A DNA stretch of 64,000 bases from Cryptomeria japonica (lineage: Eukaryota; Streptophyta; Pinopsida; Cupressales; Cupressaceae), in the NCBI RefSeq assembly GCF_030272615.1, contig NC_081406.1, positions 240,424,422-240,488,421 on the forward strand, given 5' to 3'. The notes under the pieces are model-generated. The model was not told the origin of the DNA and did no database searches. It was given only the letters and a program-made list of their open reading frames with translations. The position numbers and the translations under genes are program-made. Of this stretch, positions 36,451 through 48,400 are shown one piece after another (position 1 is the stretch's first letter; each line of letters starts with the position of its first letter).

Positions 36451-36939
36451 ATAGTAAAGGTGTTAGAATATGGAAGGCTGTGAGAAGTTTAATGGAAGCA
36501 TAGACAAGGCAATAATAGATGTGTTTTTTTTAGTATATGTTTAGCAATGGAGAGTGATTGATGTAGTTGAGTTTGTAGAGTAAAAGAAAGGCAAAAATAT
36601 AATTCAATTCTATTTGCATTATTTGCATCTACTTTGGTGGCATGATTAAAATGTTGGAGGAAAGGCATTTCAGTTCTAAAGAGGTGTTGAAGTATTGATC
36701 TTGTGTAGAGAAGCCATTTTTTAAGTTTGTCTATTGAGAAGGCTATGTGATTGAGGTAGCATTAAAATCTACAATCTATTTTTCAATGTACCATATCCTA
36801 AGTGTAAAGATGAAGGAAAATAGGGCATCCCAATAAGACCTTGGAGATTAGTATGCACCTAAAGTATCGTGTGTTTCTTCAAAATAGATTACAACATATT
36901 GATACACGCACATACTACCATGCCATAAAAGTAAAAACA

Positions 36940-37896
36940 AATATAGTTGATTTTCTATACATTAAACCTTAAAGGAAAGATGATGCAATTTACAGATCTA
37001 ATAATTTCAGTAGCATTATGACATACAAATTTAATACAACAGACTCATGAAACAAGAAGAATGAGATAGAAGAGAGAATATAGACATACATGGGGAAAAT
37101 CCTTTCAGGTAAAAACCCCCACACTCCAAAACATCAAGCTAGTGTATTATTTAGCAACAAGTTACAATAAATTTTCAGACTCTAATCCTTTACATGGAGA
37201 TTTACATCTTGTTCCATCTCAGAGAAAAAACTGACAATGTAACCCCTGTGAAATGAACACCTCTCCTCTCTTAAATCAACTAAGGCATAAACATATAAAA
37301 AGAGATCAACACAAAGAGGTAGGCATCCATGGTTTCAAAAACCATTTTCAACGCCTAAGAGGTAAGTTGTTTCATAAACAAACATAATACTAATCCCATG
37401 ACACGTTGCTCATAGCAAATTCTAAGGCAACAACACCTATCTCATCCATAACAATCATCTTTCCAAATACAATGTAAAGACAACATATAATTTACAATGA
37501 ACAAGGATAGGTATCTTTCTTACCCCACAAAACTTGTCAAAAGTGAACTCCACCATAAATTCTAATAGCTAAAATGCAACTCAAATACATAATAGAAGTT
37601 GAAAATCAAGACTTTTTAGTCAACATAGGAAATTGCCAAATCAATTTCCACTCCAAAATGAAAATATATGACAACATCTTGCCAAAACATAACATCTTCT
37701 AAGTGGGTGCCAACTTCCTAAAAAATAAGAAATATGCCATCTCATCACCTGCCATGAAGGATGCCACCTCACCAAGAGGTACCGCAAAGTGAATGGCAAC
37801 TTAGGAAGTTTATAATAAGATAAATCAATTAGGAAACAAATAATTAAATAATTCGACATGTCAAGACTCTAAGGTTGAGACACCCTAATCCCAACA
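36940..37896 (-). mobile_element. copia-like LTR (3' LTR or solo), left end approximate
   Basis: On the minus strand it begins TGTTGGGATTAGGGTGTCTC directly after AAATGGGAGAA, a polypurine tract. Inside, ATGGGGAAAATCC / TTTCAGGTAAAAACCCCCAC (about 37090-37125) is the same hairpin-like block seen in the copia element 2 LTRs (49915, 54975), and the start TGTCTCAACCTT is also shared with them. It is thus a related but different LTR family. The body of the element, which should lie to the right, is not recognisable. Confidence 0.65.
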
Positions 37897-37979
37897 TTCT
37901 CCCATTTGTTGAAGAACTGTCAGGTGTCTACAATATCTTCTTAGGAGCCAAAACAATGAAACCACACATTATTGTATTT

Positions 37980-38530
37980 GGCACCAATTTCTGATGAATG
38001 TTTATTGAAACTTCGACAAACTTTCATCGAATTACCGATGAAAGGCCCCAAAAAAATTCGTCACTTAAATTTTGTCACTAAAATTTCCTCACTTTTTCGA
38101 CTCACTGTAATTCATCTAAACCCCAACAAAGAACCATTGAAAAATGCCACAAAAATGCATTTGGTTTACATTGGAAAAGCGATGGAAACTTCGTCCATCT
38201 TGCAACGAAAAATATCCACAAAGATTGCAAAATGTCTCTTGTCGAATGTCAAAAAGTGCCAAACGTTCGTAGCAATTTCAATGATGTAGAGTGTATATTA
38301 CGATGTAAACATTGTTGCACATACAACGACTTTGTCAGACTTTTTTTAGTATATCGTCTCAATTATGACGATATTGAGCATGTCATTGTGATGAAAATGT
38401 CATCATGCATATAGTGCACTTGTTGGAATTTTATGGTTGTTTGTCATAATTTAGACGATGTGTAGCAAGCCTTTATGACGAAAAATTTCGTCGTGCATAC
38501 AACAACTTTGTCGGATGATTTAAGGGGTTC
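37980..38530. repeat. subterminal-type repeats with CGACGAAA/TTTCGTCG words
   Basis: Repeated, often inverted words occur here: CATACAACRACTTTGTCRG (about 38318 and 38497), CGAAAAATTTCGTCG (38480) and ATGACGATATTG. Such CG-containing, inverted short repeats resemble the subterminal regions of plant CACTA transposons. The SET/transposase-like gene ends a few hundred bases to the right, so this may be that transposon's 3' end. No CACTA terminus was pinned down. Confidence 0.4.
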
Positions 38531-38824
38531 ATCAGTATGTGTTCATCGAGATTACAGCAAAAAACACTATTTAAAAAAATATATATATTCATTCAAATGA
38601 ATGCTATTACAAAAATATAATAATATAATATAATAGATTACAAATTTTGGTTCAAGTAGCATACATGACCAAAATAGTTCAATTGGCCAAAATCACATAG
38701 TGATTCTATAGAAAATAAAATTGCCAGCATATCAAATGGGTGAAGTTGATAAATTGTAGAGGATGGAGTCGCAAAATAGTCTTTACATATTACTCGCACA
38801 AAAAAATATTTATCATAATTATAC

Positions 38825-39319
38825 TCATTCTTCCATGGCTTTCATGTCAACTTCATTTTTATCCTGTTGTTCTTGAGGGAACCCTACTTGTTGTGTAGGT
38901 GGCATTTCTGAGTTGTTGGCTATTTGTAAATCATTGATATTCCTCGTTCTTGGAGGGTTGTTCAGGTCCAAGATTGGAGGCTGAATGTTGTCATGAGCAT
39001 GAGGACCTTGAGTGCCTTGGGATGGAGAAACATTATCCTTAGCAAAAGGATTGTGAGCAGTTGGATTATGCTAAGCAGGGGCAGAGTCCGCATTATCATG
39101 GCGTAACAGGAATAAGAGAGAATTGACTTTTTTATAAACTCTTTCTATCATATCTTGTCCAATGACCTTGATGTATCTATCAAATACTTGCTGAATGAAC
39201 CTAATACTTTGCATGTCCAAAGTATGTTTAATATTGTCATGCACACTAAGATATAAGCATGACCATTGAGGAGAAAATGACGGGGAAAAAGACCCCCAAT
39301 ATGTGTTTTCCCTCTCCAA
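38825..39319 (-). pseudogene. C-terminal ORF with DLNxxP motif, downstream of the SET/transposase-like gene
   Basis: On the minus strand an ORF from 39319 runs, with one in-frame TAG at about 39071, to TGA at 38827-38825. The first half (FIQQVFDRYIKVIGQDMIERVY) is helical. The second half is Pro/Asn/Gln-rich and contains ILDLNNPP (38974-38951), matching the DLNxxP form of the plant EAR co-repressor motif, and ends DMKAMEE. It may be the last exon of the gene to its right or a separate remnant. The motif match is short and could be chance. Confidence 0.4.
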
Positions 39320-40054
39320 AGATCATAGTGCTGGACTGCATGCAATAATTTGTTACCAGAGATGAATTATTATCTTACAACCCTACTTGCAATTAGCTCA
39401 AGAGAATTGAATGATTGAAGCAAATCTAGGGCATTTGATAAAAAGGCAGAAAGCAACTGAGAAGGGAAAATGATTCTTCTTGCCTGTGGGAATATAATTT
39501 CTTCCCCAATTAGTCACTTCACACAATTCCTGACTTGGGAATTGTGAACTTTAAACACTTGCCCTGGATTTCATCCAAAATATGATATGTGAAAGGAATT
39601 TCTCAGTGTTGAATTAAAACATTCACCCTGTAGTTGCACAACATATACTCCATATGTGCCAAACGATAGCCTGAGCACCAGTGAGTTGTTTGAATTTCAC
39701 CTTCGTTTGAAGAAGATGAAATTTGCTGCATTTGAAACAGGGCGTATAAAACATGTATTCTTAGAACTTCGATGAATTTAAGTACACATACATAATTTCC
39801 CCTTGCCGATTATAATTGCTATTATTATCAATAAAAAGAATGCAAGATTTAAATCTTGCAATATAATGATGATCATCTTTGATAATTGCCATTCTCGTGA
39901 GAGAAACATTTATGATAAAGTTTTCTAACATTCATAAGATATATCTCTCGTTAGTTTCCTATCTTTGTTAAACACAATTCCTCCTTCACAATGTCTTCCA
40001 GGTGAGGAAATAGTTCTAAGTCAATGCAATTAATTGTTGAGTCTACTTCTATGT

Positions 40055-40190
40055 TATTGTACATTTGCTAGGCTGTCAGCTAACCTATTGCCTTCTCTGT
40101 ATGTGTGTGAGATACTATATGATTCAAAGAAATCCAAGAGAATCCAAACTTGTGTCAAAATATATTGAATGTGCTAATTAAGAATAATCA
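40055..40190 (-). pseudogene. RNase H-like (RVT_3) fragment
   Basis: The minus-strand reading ILTQVWILLDFFESYSISHT, followed by YREGNRLADSLANVQ, matches the C-terminal signature 'v.REgN..AD.LAn' of plant RVT_3/RNase H-like domains found in LINE elements and derived proteins. Only the C-terminal part is visible and stops surround it. It lies within the span of the SET/transposase-like gene, possibly as an intronic insertion. Confidence 0.6.
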
Positions 40191-40876
40191 AAAGACCATT
40201 CCTTACATAACGAGATATACTATTGTTCTCTGCTCTATCATTAGTTGAAGAGGCGGTGTATGCTTTTGTTGAGTTGAAACCATGTCTTATTGCTCACTCA
40301 TCTTACCTTTGTATCCTCATGCTTAGGAAATGAAGTGACCTTTGACCTCAAGCGTTATTAATACCTTTAACCTCACTGCCTTCGTATCATAACTATATCT
40401 AACAATGTCCTCTTAAGGCTTGATTTAGAGCTCCTATGACTGCCACAACCTACAATGACTTCTTTTGGTCTAGGTTACTACATTTTCTTTGAAAATCTGT
40501 CCTTTGTCGATGAATGTTTTGTGTAGAGGATATACCTTCACAAGTTTTGCTGCTTTAATAGTCTCATATACCTTTGGTCTATATTCTCTGAGTTTGACAT
40601 TCAAAACTGCTTTTTTATGATAGAGACCCTTATGAAAATTAGAACATCCTTTGAACTTCTTTACAAAAAGGCACACAAAAGCAGAGAAAGGAAAATAATG
40701 CTTTCTACGTTAGGGTCTTCGCTTGTTAATCTTTGCTTGGAACTAACCCCACATATTGCTACAATAACAACAATGTCTTCTTGTAACAGTCACAAATACT
40801 TAGGATAGTCATAACAAATGGGGTTTATTCCCAATTCCCCTTCACATTACTCTCAATTCCCCATACCCAATCATAT

Positions 40877-40997
40877 AACATTAATCATTCATTCATCCAT
40901 TAATAACATATAACACTCATTCATTCATCCATTAATAACATATAACATTCATTCATTAACATATTCACACTCATTCATTAGCATATAACATTCATTG
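40877..40997. repeat. CATTCATTCATCCATTAATAACATATAAC minisatellite
   Basis: Imperfect tandem units of about 44 bp are built from CATTCATTC, ATCCATTAATAACATATAACA and related words, about three copies. Confidence 0.85.
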
Positions 40998-41089
40998 TTT
41001 TAGTTTTTACATATTATTAAAAATATGCCGGTTGTCATAATATGATTACAATCACTTTTTTTTTTGTTTATTTTTTGAAGATAAATAGA

Positions 41090-44000
41090 GATGAAGTGGA
41101 ACATCGTTTTCTAAATCATCTGCCCCCACTTCAGCTGTTATGCCCCCTGCTCATGATATTAATGTATTCCTAGTTGTGTACTCACGATGTGGAGGCCGGT
41201 GCAAGGGGGGGTCTACTGCAATAACAAATAAATGTTAAATTGATATGTTTTATTATTATTGTTACAAGTATTTCATTAATTAAAGGAAAATTAGAGTGGT
41301 TCTCTTTACTTGATGGGGCCACATCATGTTCCCGATCTTGTCTTATATCCTCACGCTCAACACGCTGAACACCCTCTAAATCCTTTAGAGTTGAAACATG
41401 AAAGATTACATTAATTAATACACCAATTGCAATAAAAAATGTTTAAAATAACATTAGAGTGGTGCTCTTTACCCAATGGGCCCACATCATGTTCTTGATA
41501 TTTTCTTATATCCTCATGCTCAACATGTTGAACACCCTCTAAAACCTCTGGAGTTGAAACAAGAAAAGTTACATTAATTAATACACCAATTGCAATTAAA
41601 AATATTTAAAATAACATTAGAGTGGTCCTCTTTACTTGGCGAGGCCACATCATATTACTGATCTTGTCTAGCCTGATCATGCTCAACATGTTGATTACGC
41701 TCTACATGCTCTAAAGTTGAAACATGAAAGGTTACATTAATTAATACATCAATTCCAAGTAAAGATTTTTATTTGTATTAATCCATAATACATTTTGTAT
41801 AGCACATGAATACATTCAGTACTGGGATGTACATGGCCATGACCATCATTTGCAGGTTGTGCTCCACCCTCACTAGGCTGCATTCCAATGTCATGTGCAA
41901 TATTATCATTGCTTGTCTGTTTAAAACAAATAGGCACATAATTACTTTATGGTGGAAATTAATATTGAATAGATTGTAGAAGTATTCAATTTTAAATAAA
42001 CTTCATTGATTTTATTTACCCATGTGTTAGATGTAGTGGAATCTTGTGTTTTACCTGTCAAGAGTCTTAGGCATTCAACCATGACTCCATAGTCTTGCTG
42101 GAAGGAAATCTTTAGGTCGTCTTTTGTGGACACTCTCTTGAATTCAGAGCCTTGCATTTTTGCGCAGGGTCAAGAATTTTCCTTATATGGTGTGAAAAAA
42201 CCAAAATTGTTTACAATTTATTATTTGGATGATATATTTCATTTATTGATACTTACAATTTGTGCAGCTAATTTCATATAACCACTTGAGCCAAGTTTGT
42301 GATGCAAGTATTTTTCTACTCTTTCCTTTGTTGCCTTCAATGTGTCCAACAACCTATGAAAAGTTTGAAATATGTTAAATTATGCAAAAAGAAAGAGTGA
42401 CTAGTATATAATTACATTTGTTGATAGTATCACATACCTTCCTTGGCCTAGTTGTGTCTTTCCTTTTTCCTTTTCAGCCTTCTCCTTTCCATCCGGCACT
42501 AGGTCCTTCCACTTCCTCTCCAGAATCATGAGGGGATGCTCGTACTTTATGTTCTTCTCTAAATGTGACCTATATTGGTCCCGCACATACTTTAGATAGG
42601 TACCAACTTTCTTAAGGACCTTGTTTTGGTTGAATGTGTTATTATCGAACAACAACTAAACAATTAATGAGCTCATCTTTTGAATCTTGATTTTGGGCAT
42701 TCCATTGTGTATGTATGGTGGGCCCAAAGATATCCAATGTAATATCATTTAGATGTTTATAAAAAACATGATTTCATGCAAAAAGATCATGGGATCATTA
42801 GTCTAAAAAGAGTGATCAATAAGTAAATTTCAAATGGATTATATATAATAATAATTAAATTTTTTTAAAGTACCTAGGACCTTCTCTATCTTTATGGGAA
42901 CGAAATCATCGGTCACCACAAATGTGACTGACAATGTTCCCGTACTAGTAATACAGGAAGATCCAATAAATGTTACTAAAAAATCACCAAAACTAGTGAC
43001 CTCTGCATCCCCAATTACATGTCCTAATGCATGTTCTAGCATTTGTTTGTTGCTAAAGGGTGCAGTACGTGATGCCTGCATGCTATCTGTTGCCAATATT
43101 TGAGGTGACAATATAGGAATGGATGATGGAAACAAATGATGTGGTCAATGCGCAAGAAGATCAGGATCGACACTTGAACCAACCCCTATTGCCCTGGTAG
43201 CACTTGTAGTACCCTGATCATGGCCAGCAGCATCATGAGGATGCAAAAAATCCTGTAAAAACAACTCATATTTTAGTTCATGACATAAAAGAGTACAAAA
43301 TATAAAACCATGAATGAACTTATGTTATAATTAAAGATCTCATGACAACTTACCTGCAAGTTTCGTGCTCTCTCAGTCAATATTTTAACCCTTTCTCTTA
43401 TCTCATCTATTTGAGGCACTATGAATAATTACTGAAGGATTTCTTAATTGCATTTTTTTTGGGTCTTCCTTATCATATCCAGAGGGTTTGCAGAATATGC
43501 AATGTCATCATCACATAATAGTGACTACACCTCCCTATGGATGCTCTCCTCTATTGCTAATGTCTTTCCCTGATCATTCGTTTGCAGAAGAATATTAAAA
43601 ACATTATCAAAATTAACATTATCATTGAGTGTGGATTGAGTTGTAGTATGAAAGCCTTGAAGGCTCCAAGAGAATAGGATTCACTTCCAATTGTGTTTTC
43701 TTTATGAAAGATTGTGATCAAAATTAGAATGTGATCAGGTAATGAAAGAACGGAATTGACAGTCCTAATTGGAGACAGTAACATGAAATAATGAGGTAAA
43801 CCTGTTGGGTAGAAGCGCCTAAATATGCATTGCGATTTGTGTTCAGGGTCAGAGCCTTCCCTGTATGATCAATGTCCCACTGTGAAAAAAATTAAATATA
43901 AAAAACATTAGCGAAATGAAACCAATAGACTTACGAAAAATAACATAATAATAAAATGGTATATTGAAGTCATTAATTGGAGGTTGTGTAAAATGGTATA

Positions 44001-44755
44001 TAGTATGTACCACCCCCATAGAAATTGTGTTTGTATCTATGTGGTTCAAATTCTAATTAATTAGCAACTCTTCCCTTACAGTTATTGATTTTATTGCACA
44101 TACGAATACACAGTTTCCCTCACGCACCTCAAAAATGCAATTGGGTTTCTTATTTGTTGACCCAAGTCGTGTACTATTTATAAAACCTGCAATATTCCCT
44201 GATACTTTTGGCTTTCCATCAATGTACATAGCCACTCCTTTATTTTGATCCCTATCTTTTAGCCATATATAATTTGCTAATAGTGCATACCTATGCATAC
44301 TTCATGTATATCAAACCAGCTGCATCCAATCTTTGTAACTGTAATAGGGTCCAACATACTCCATCAATTTAGTAACTTTTCCATAACAGACCTTTATGTC
44401 GTCCATGTAAAATAGGCCCAAACCATGTAATGACGATGGTGCTATGCAATATATCCTCTCGTTGACACATAAATCAGTGTTTATTAGAGGAAGTTACTTG
44501 GGTACCCATTGTTTCCATAGATGTTTGTACCTCAAGGGAACCTCTCTATCACCTATTCTCTCATCATCATAAGAACATGACCCCCTTCAACAAAAAAAAT
44601 TCCATACGTTTACGAAATTTTCTTCTAATATTTTTACCTCTAGTTGATCTCCCTCTTTTAAACCTGCTACATGTCTCTCTTTCCTCTTCTCTTCCTGAAT
44701 TTCCCTTGCTCGAGGAAGACAGATCTGACAAATACCTATTTAGTGGTACCTGCAC
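41090..44755 (-). pseudogene. SET-like domain plus En/Spm transposase-like gene, multi-exon, decayed
   Basis: On the minus strand: basic N-terminus (44755-44567); SET-like domain (44580-44050) with HGLGLF, EYVG, NIAGFINS, NC.FE and VREELLIN, interrupted by TAA, two TGA and a final TAG; exon 43879-43802; exon 43569-43354; exon 43252-42874; a Transposase_24-like exon (about 42655-42430) with YLKYVRDQYRSHLEKN and ERKWKDLV; and a further exon (42355-42265). Smaller coding blocks follow (42160-41950 and 41920-41800), then the triplicated exon and a Pro-rich exon near 41216-41090. GT-AG joins at 43802/43569 and 43354/43252 keep phase. A SET domain methylates lysine; the FINS replacing NHSC suggests altered or lost activity. 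The joining of SET and transposase-like exons into one gene is inferred from strand, spacing and splice phase. Confidence 0.55.
41288..41757 (-). repeat. tandem triplication of one exon with intron sequence
   Basis: Three units at 41288-41450, 41451-41613 and 41614-41757 have a period of 163 bp. On the minus strand each has a TTCAACT...AG acceptor-like site followed by about 32 codons: DLEGVQRVEREDIRQDREHD, VLEGVQHVEHEDIRKYQEHD and EHVERNQHVEHDQARQDQ, each ending KExHSN. Amino acids are well kept across units, with one stop (in the 41614 unit). This is an exon amplified together with its intron, adding charged repeats to the protein. Confidence 0.75.
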
Positions 44756-45003
44756 TCCATTGAATGAAAGAGATAGTTACCAAAAATTTGTTGAGGTTTA
44801 TCATGGTCCATCAAGACATGGGCAAGCATAACTATAAGGTGACAAAGAGAATCTACAAGAGATCATGGACTTAGTAGAGGTTTCTTGAAAGATGGACTTA
44901 GTTTTCCTCACCCTCCAACTTGGCTGGTTATTTTTCATGGACTTTTATTTGATTTCAAAAGGAACTGATAAAGTTAAAACGTATGTCATCTTGTGTCATT
45001 TGA

Positions 45004-45408
45004 GATTCAGAAGATCATGCGGTGGTAATAGGCTATGGGAGGATACCAAATGGAACCAACAACCTAGTAGAAGCAAGGGCTTTGCTATTTGGTGTAAAAT
45101 TAGCCATTAAAAATAAGGTTAAGAATCTGATAATTGAAGGGGATTCTCAGATCATTATTACAACTTTGATCAAGTCTCAAACCCCCAACTCATAGTTAGA
45201 TTATATCATTCCGGAAGCAGGCGAGTTGCTCTCTTGTCTAGATTCATATCAGATTATGCATTGCTATAGAGAAGCCAAAATGATGGCAAACATTTTGGCA
45301 AATAGGAGATGTGAACAAGAAGAGAATAAGATTACTCTTTCATCAAGGGAGCTCCATGAAGACAAAATTTTAATGGAGCACTTGGAGAGTGATTTCAACA
45401 AAGTTTAA
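45004..45408 (+). pseudogene. RNase H-like (RVT_3) domain
   Basis: The plus-strand frame reads VIGYGRIPNGTNNLVEARAL, then IEGDSQIIITTLIKS, then IMHCYREAKMMANILANRR. This is the order of RVT_3 landmarks: a conserved Glu in the NN..EA.AL helix, catalytic Asp in EGDS, and the REaN..AD-type C-terminal helix, here REAKMMAN with the AD lost. One TAG interrupts it at about 45197. It is probably a LINE remnant and lies just right of the SET-gene end in the opposite orientation. Confidence 0.7.
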
Positions 45409-48400
45409 GTATCATTTTACTAATATATTTTATTGTTGTTGATCGTAGGAAAGACCTTCTGTGCAATAAATCAGTGAGACAAGATGTAAATGTCTTATCC
45501 AAAAATAGGTTTCTTATTGATTAACCATTGTATGGATAAAGATATGGAAGGTTGGGCTTATGACGTAGGACACAACTGAAAACGTACTCCCATGACTTGG
45601 AATGCCACTTCAGGTGGATGCGAAGTATTCAATGCAATGATGTAATTGGAAATAATGTCTTGCATATGGGGTGTACAACTAACTCAAATTAGTCAGATTG
45701 CACATTCAGATTAACATCTCGCAATGTTAAAAAATGAGAATTAAAGAGCATGGTTTTTTCAAAGGTGTCACTTCATGACATTGTGCCAGAGATAAGAAGA
45801 CATGTGGAGAATCAAGAACCAAGGCAATAGTCTATTGAAAAGCGGTGAAGGATTTGAAAAATAATCCATATCCTTTACAATGGGGATTCTTACGTATGAC
45901 ATTATGGAAATCATTTCAGCATTCAATTTGATGCAAGCAAAGGCTACCAACATGGAAGCTGAGGATAGAGTAAGGACTTCATACCGAGCTACTCCATATG
46001 AGTACAGAGGTACTCCACATGATTTATTGGAATTCCAATGTCCTTCCTCACCGATTGTGTAATTTTACATATCTGTATTCCAAAGGTTTTTTACAATGTG
46101 GAAAGGTTAAATTAATCTCTACGTAGTGTTTTGGCTTTGTGGTCTTCATTACAAACAATGTTCTACAATTTTGAGTGGCATACCTTCATAAGCAGTTATT
46201 ATGGAATCAAGAATCCAACTTTGTGGGATAACGCAAAACTTGGGTCTTTATGCAAATGTCCATCCACTAAGAATGTTTGACACATTTGCAATATCGCAGG
46301 GAAGTGTCGAATGGGCTGCAAAGATAGTCATAGGTGAAGAATGGATTTTGGCAAATCTAGTGGCTACTCCAAGCATGGTGGCTTCAAGGCTGGCTTAAGT
46401 GGTTATGGATCTCACACATCCAAAAGACTATACCAGGTTGATAATTGGGGCCTTTTTTTCACTCCTTTCTTTTCACTTGGGAAGAGCTCAATCTATAGTT
46501 ACACAATAATGATATTTTTGCTAGAGATATTTGGTGGGGTAGTTTCATGAATAATGATTTCTTTCTTTTTGATTCAGTGCCACGTTCAATTTTTCTCTCC
46601 TTCATATATAGGTTTGGATATGCTTCTCCACTACCCTTTCTTCAATAGGTCTGACAGCATGCCCTTCCAATTGGTGAGCCCCTAGCTTCAATAGAAATGA
46701 CAGTTTTATGCAGTTTGGGTTCTTAGGGAGAACACTTTGTTAGATCCACATGGAACACATTTTGCATTCCCTCTTCCAATGGATGACACCTCATCTTAGG
46801 AGTCTGACATTGCTGCATGAGAAGATGAGCAGAGCTCGAGAGGGTGCTGAATTAGGTTTGATATTAGTTGTCTCCCTACTGCAATTTTGTTGCCCCTTGT
46901 TCATACATTGTATGTTTTGTTGGAAATATCCTATTGTCAATAGTTAGGCAATATTAGTCAAGGTGTTTTTAGTTTGGATATTGTAATATCTATGTAATCA
47001 AGTTATTTAATTGATGAGCTAAAAGGCTCTATAATGAATGGTTCATAAGGCACAACACTTGTTGTAGGTTTTGCAAAAAATACAATTTTCTGCCCCAATA
47101 AGCCCTACCAACTCAATGTAAAAAATCACGCTACCATTTCAATCCTATTTAGTAAATTGGAAGGATTTTATAATGGATCTTAAGATTAATGGGATTTGAC
47201 CAAAATATAGAATGCAACACTTACATTGGATTTGTTGGCACTAGCACTTGTTCGTCCTCTTTCTCCCTCCATTTTTTAATTTCCGGCTGGTTGAATGCTT
47301 TGTGGGTGGCTTGGTATTTCAATTGATCCTTGAAAATGCAAATGGGGCTTTTATGGGGATTGCTTACAAAACTAGATTATGCCTTATAGTGTATCGTAGC
47401 CACAACTCTCTACTCTTGTGAGTGCGAGATTCAAATAACGAGCCAAATAGACTATAAGTTCATTTTTATACTTTCAAAAGAAAATTTTAAATTTCAAATT
47501 TAAAATACAATTTGGGTCCAATTATTTTCCTTCATTTTAATTATTATGTAAACTTGAAGCACAAAATGTCTACAAAACACTTTATTTGAACACCTCCTAG
47601 AAGATATCAAGGCCTACAAATAATATATAATAATAATGCTACATTATAAATTGCTCTAACATTCTAGAATAATACGCACATTTCACTAAATTAATGTGTT
47701 GTGATATTATATGTCAATTTTAATTGCCTTTTGATTAAAGAGTTTGATCTAACATCTAATATCATGCAACATTTCCTCTAAGTAATCTCTTTAGTTTGCA
47801 TGAATAAAATTCTTCATAGCTTAAATATAATATAGATATAAATATGTAAATATATTCCAAGTCAACAAGAGTAGATGGTGCAAAGTATCTAGGTGGTAGA
47901 TAAGGATATGATGATATGATTGAGTCTTTTCTTACGCTGTGAAGGCTTTTAATAGTTCATGATTTTGGGTATATTTTAAAATGGATAGTTTAAACAAGAT
48001 GTGCTCTTCATATATGAATTATGATCTTTAATTCATACTTCACAAGTTGGACATTTTAGTGCTATAAGAAATTTATAACAAATGGTTGGCCCTAGGAATT
48101 CTCATTTATTATGATTAGGGTTAGGGTTGTGGTGCAGGAGCACCTGACTTGAAGACAACTTGGAGGACACCATGGAGGAATGACAAGGAGATGTATGGGT
48201 CTAATAGACTCAATTTTGATGTTTTAAAGACAATTATGGCATTTCATTGTAATGATCCTAATGTAATGGTTAATTGTCCTGATGGGCCTAATAGGACCAT
48301 AGGACCAAATATGGGATTTCAAGGTTATAGGATTGGGCATGGTATTAAGAGTGTTTAGACCTCTTGAATAAAGAATTTTAATCCTTTAGGAGTCATTAGT

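Noticed and set aside
37972-38289. 105-codon plus-strand ORF
   Set aside because: Falls in the CGACGAAA-type inverted repeats, more likely transposon subterminal sequence than a gene.
42894-43103. Plus-strand ORF of 69 codons
   Set aside because: Shadow of the minus-strand exon 43252-42874, whose frame and splice phase fit its neighbours.
48149-48358. 69-codon plus-strand ORF near GGGTTAGGG
   Set aside because: Protein-like in places but too short, without homologous motif, splice context or neighbour support.
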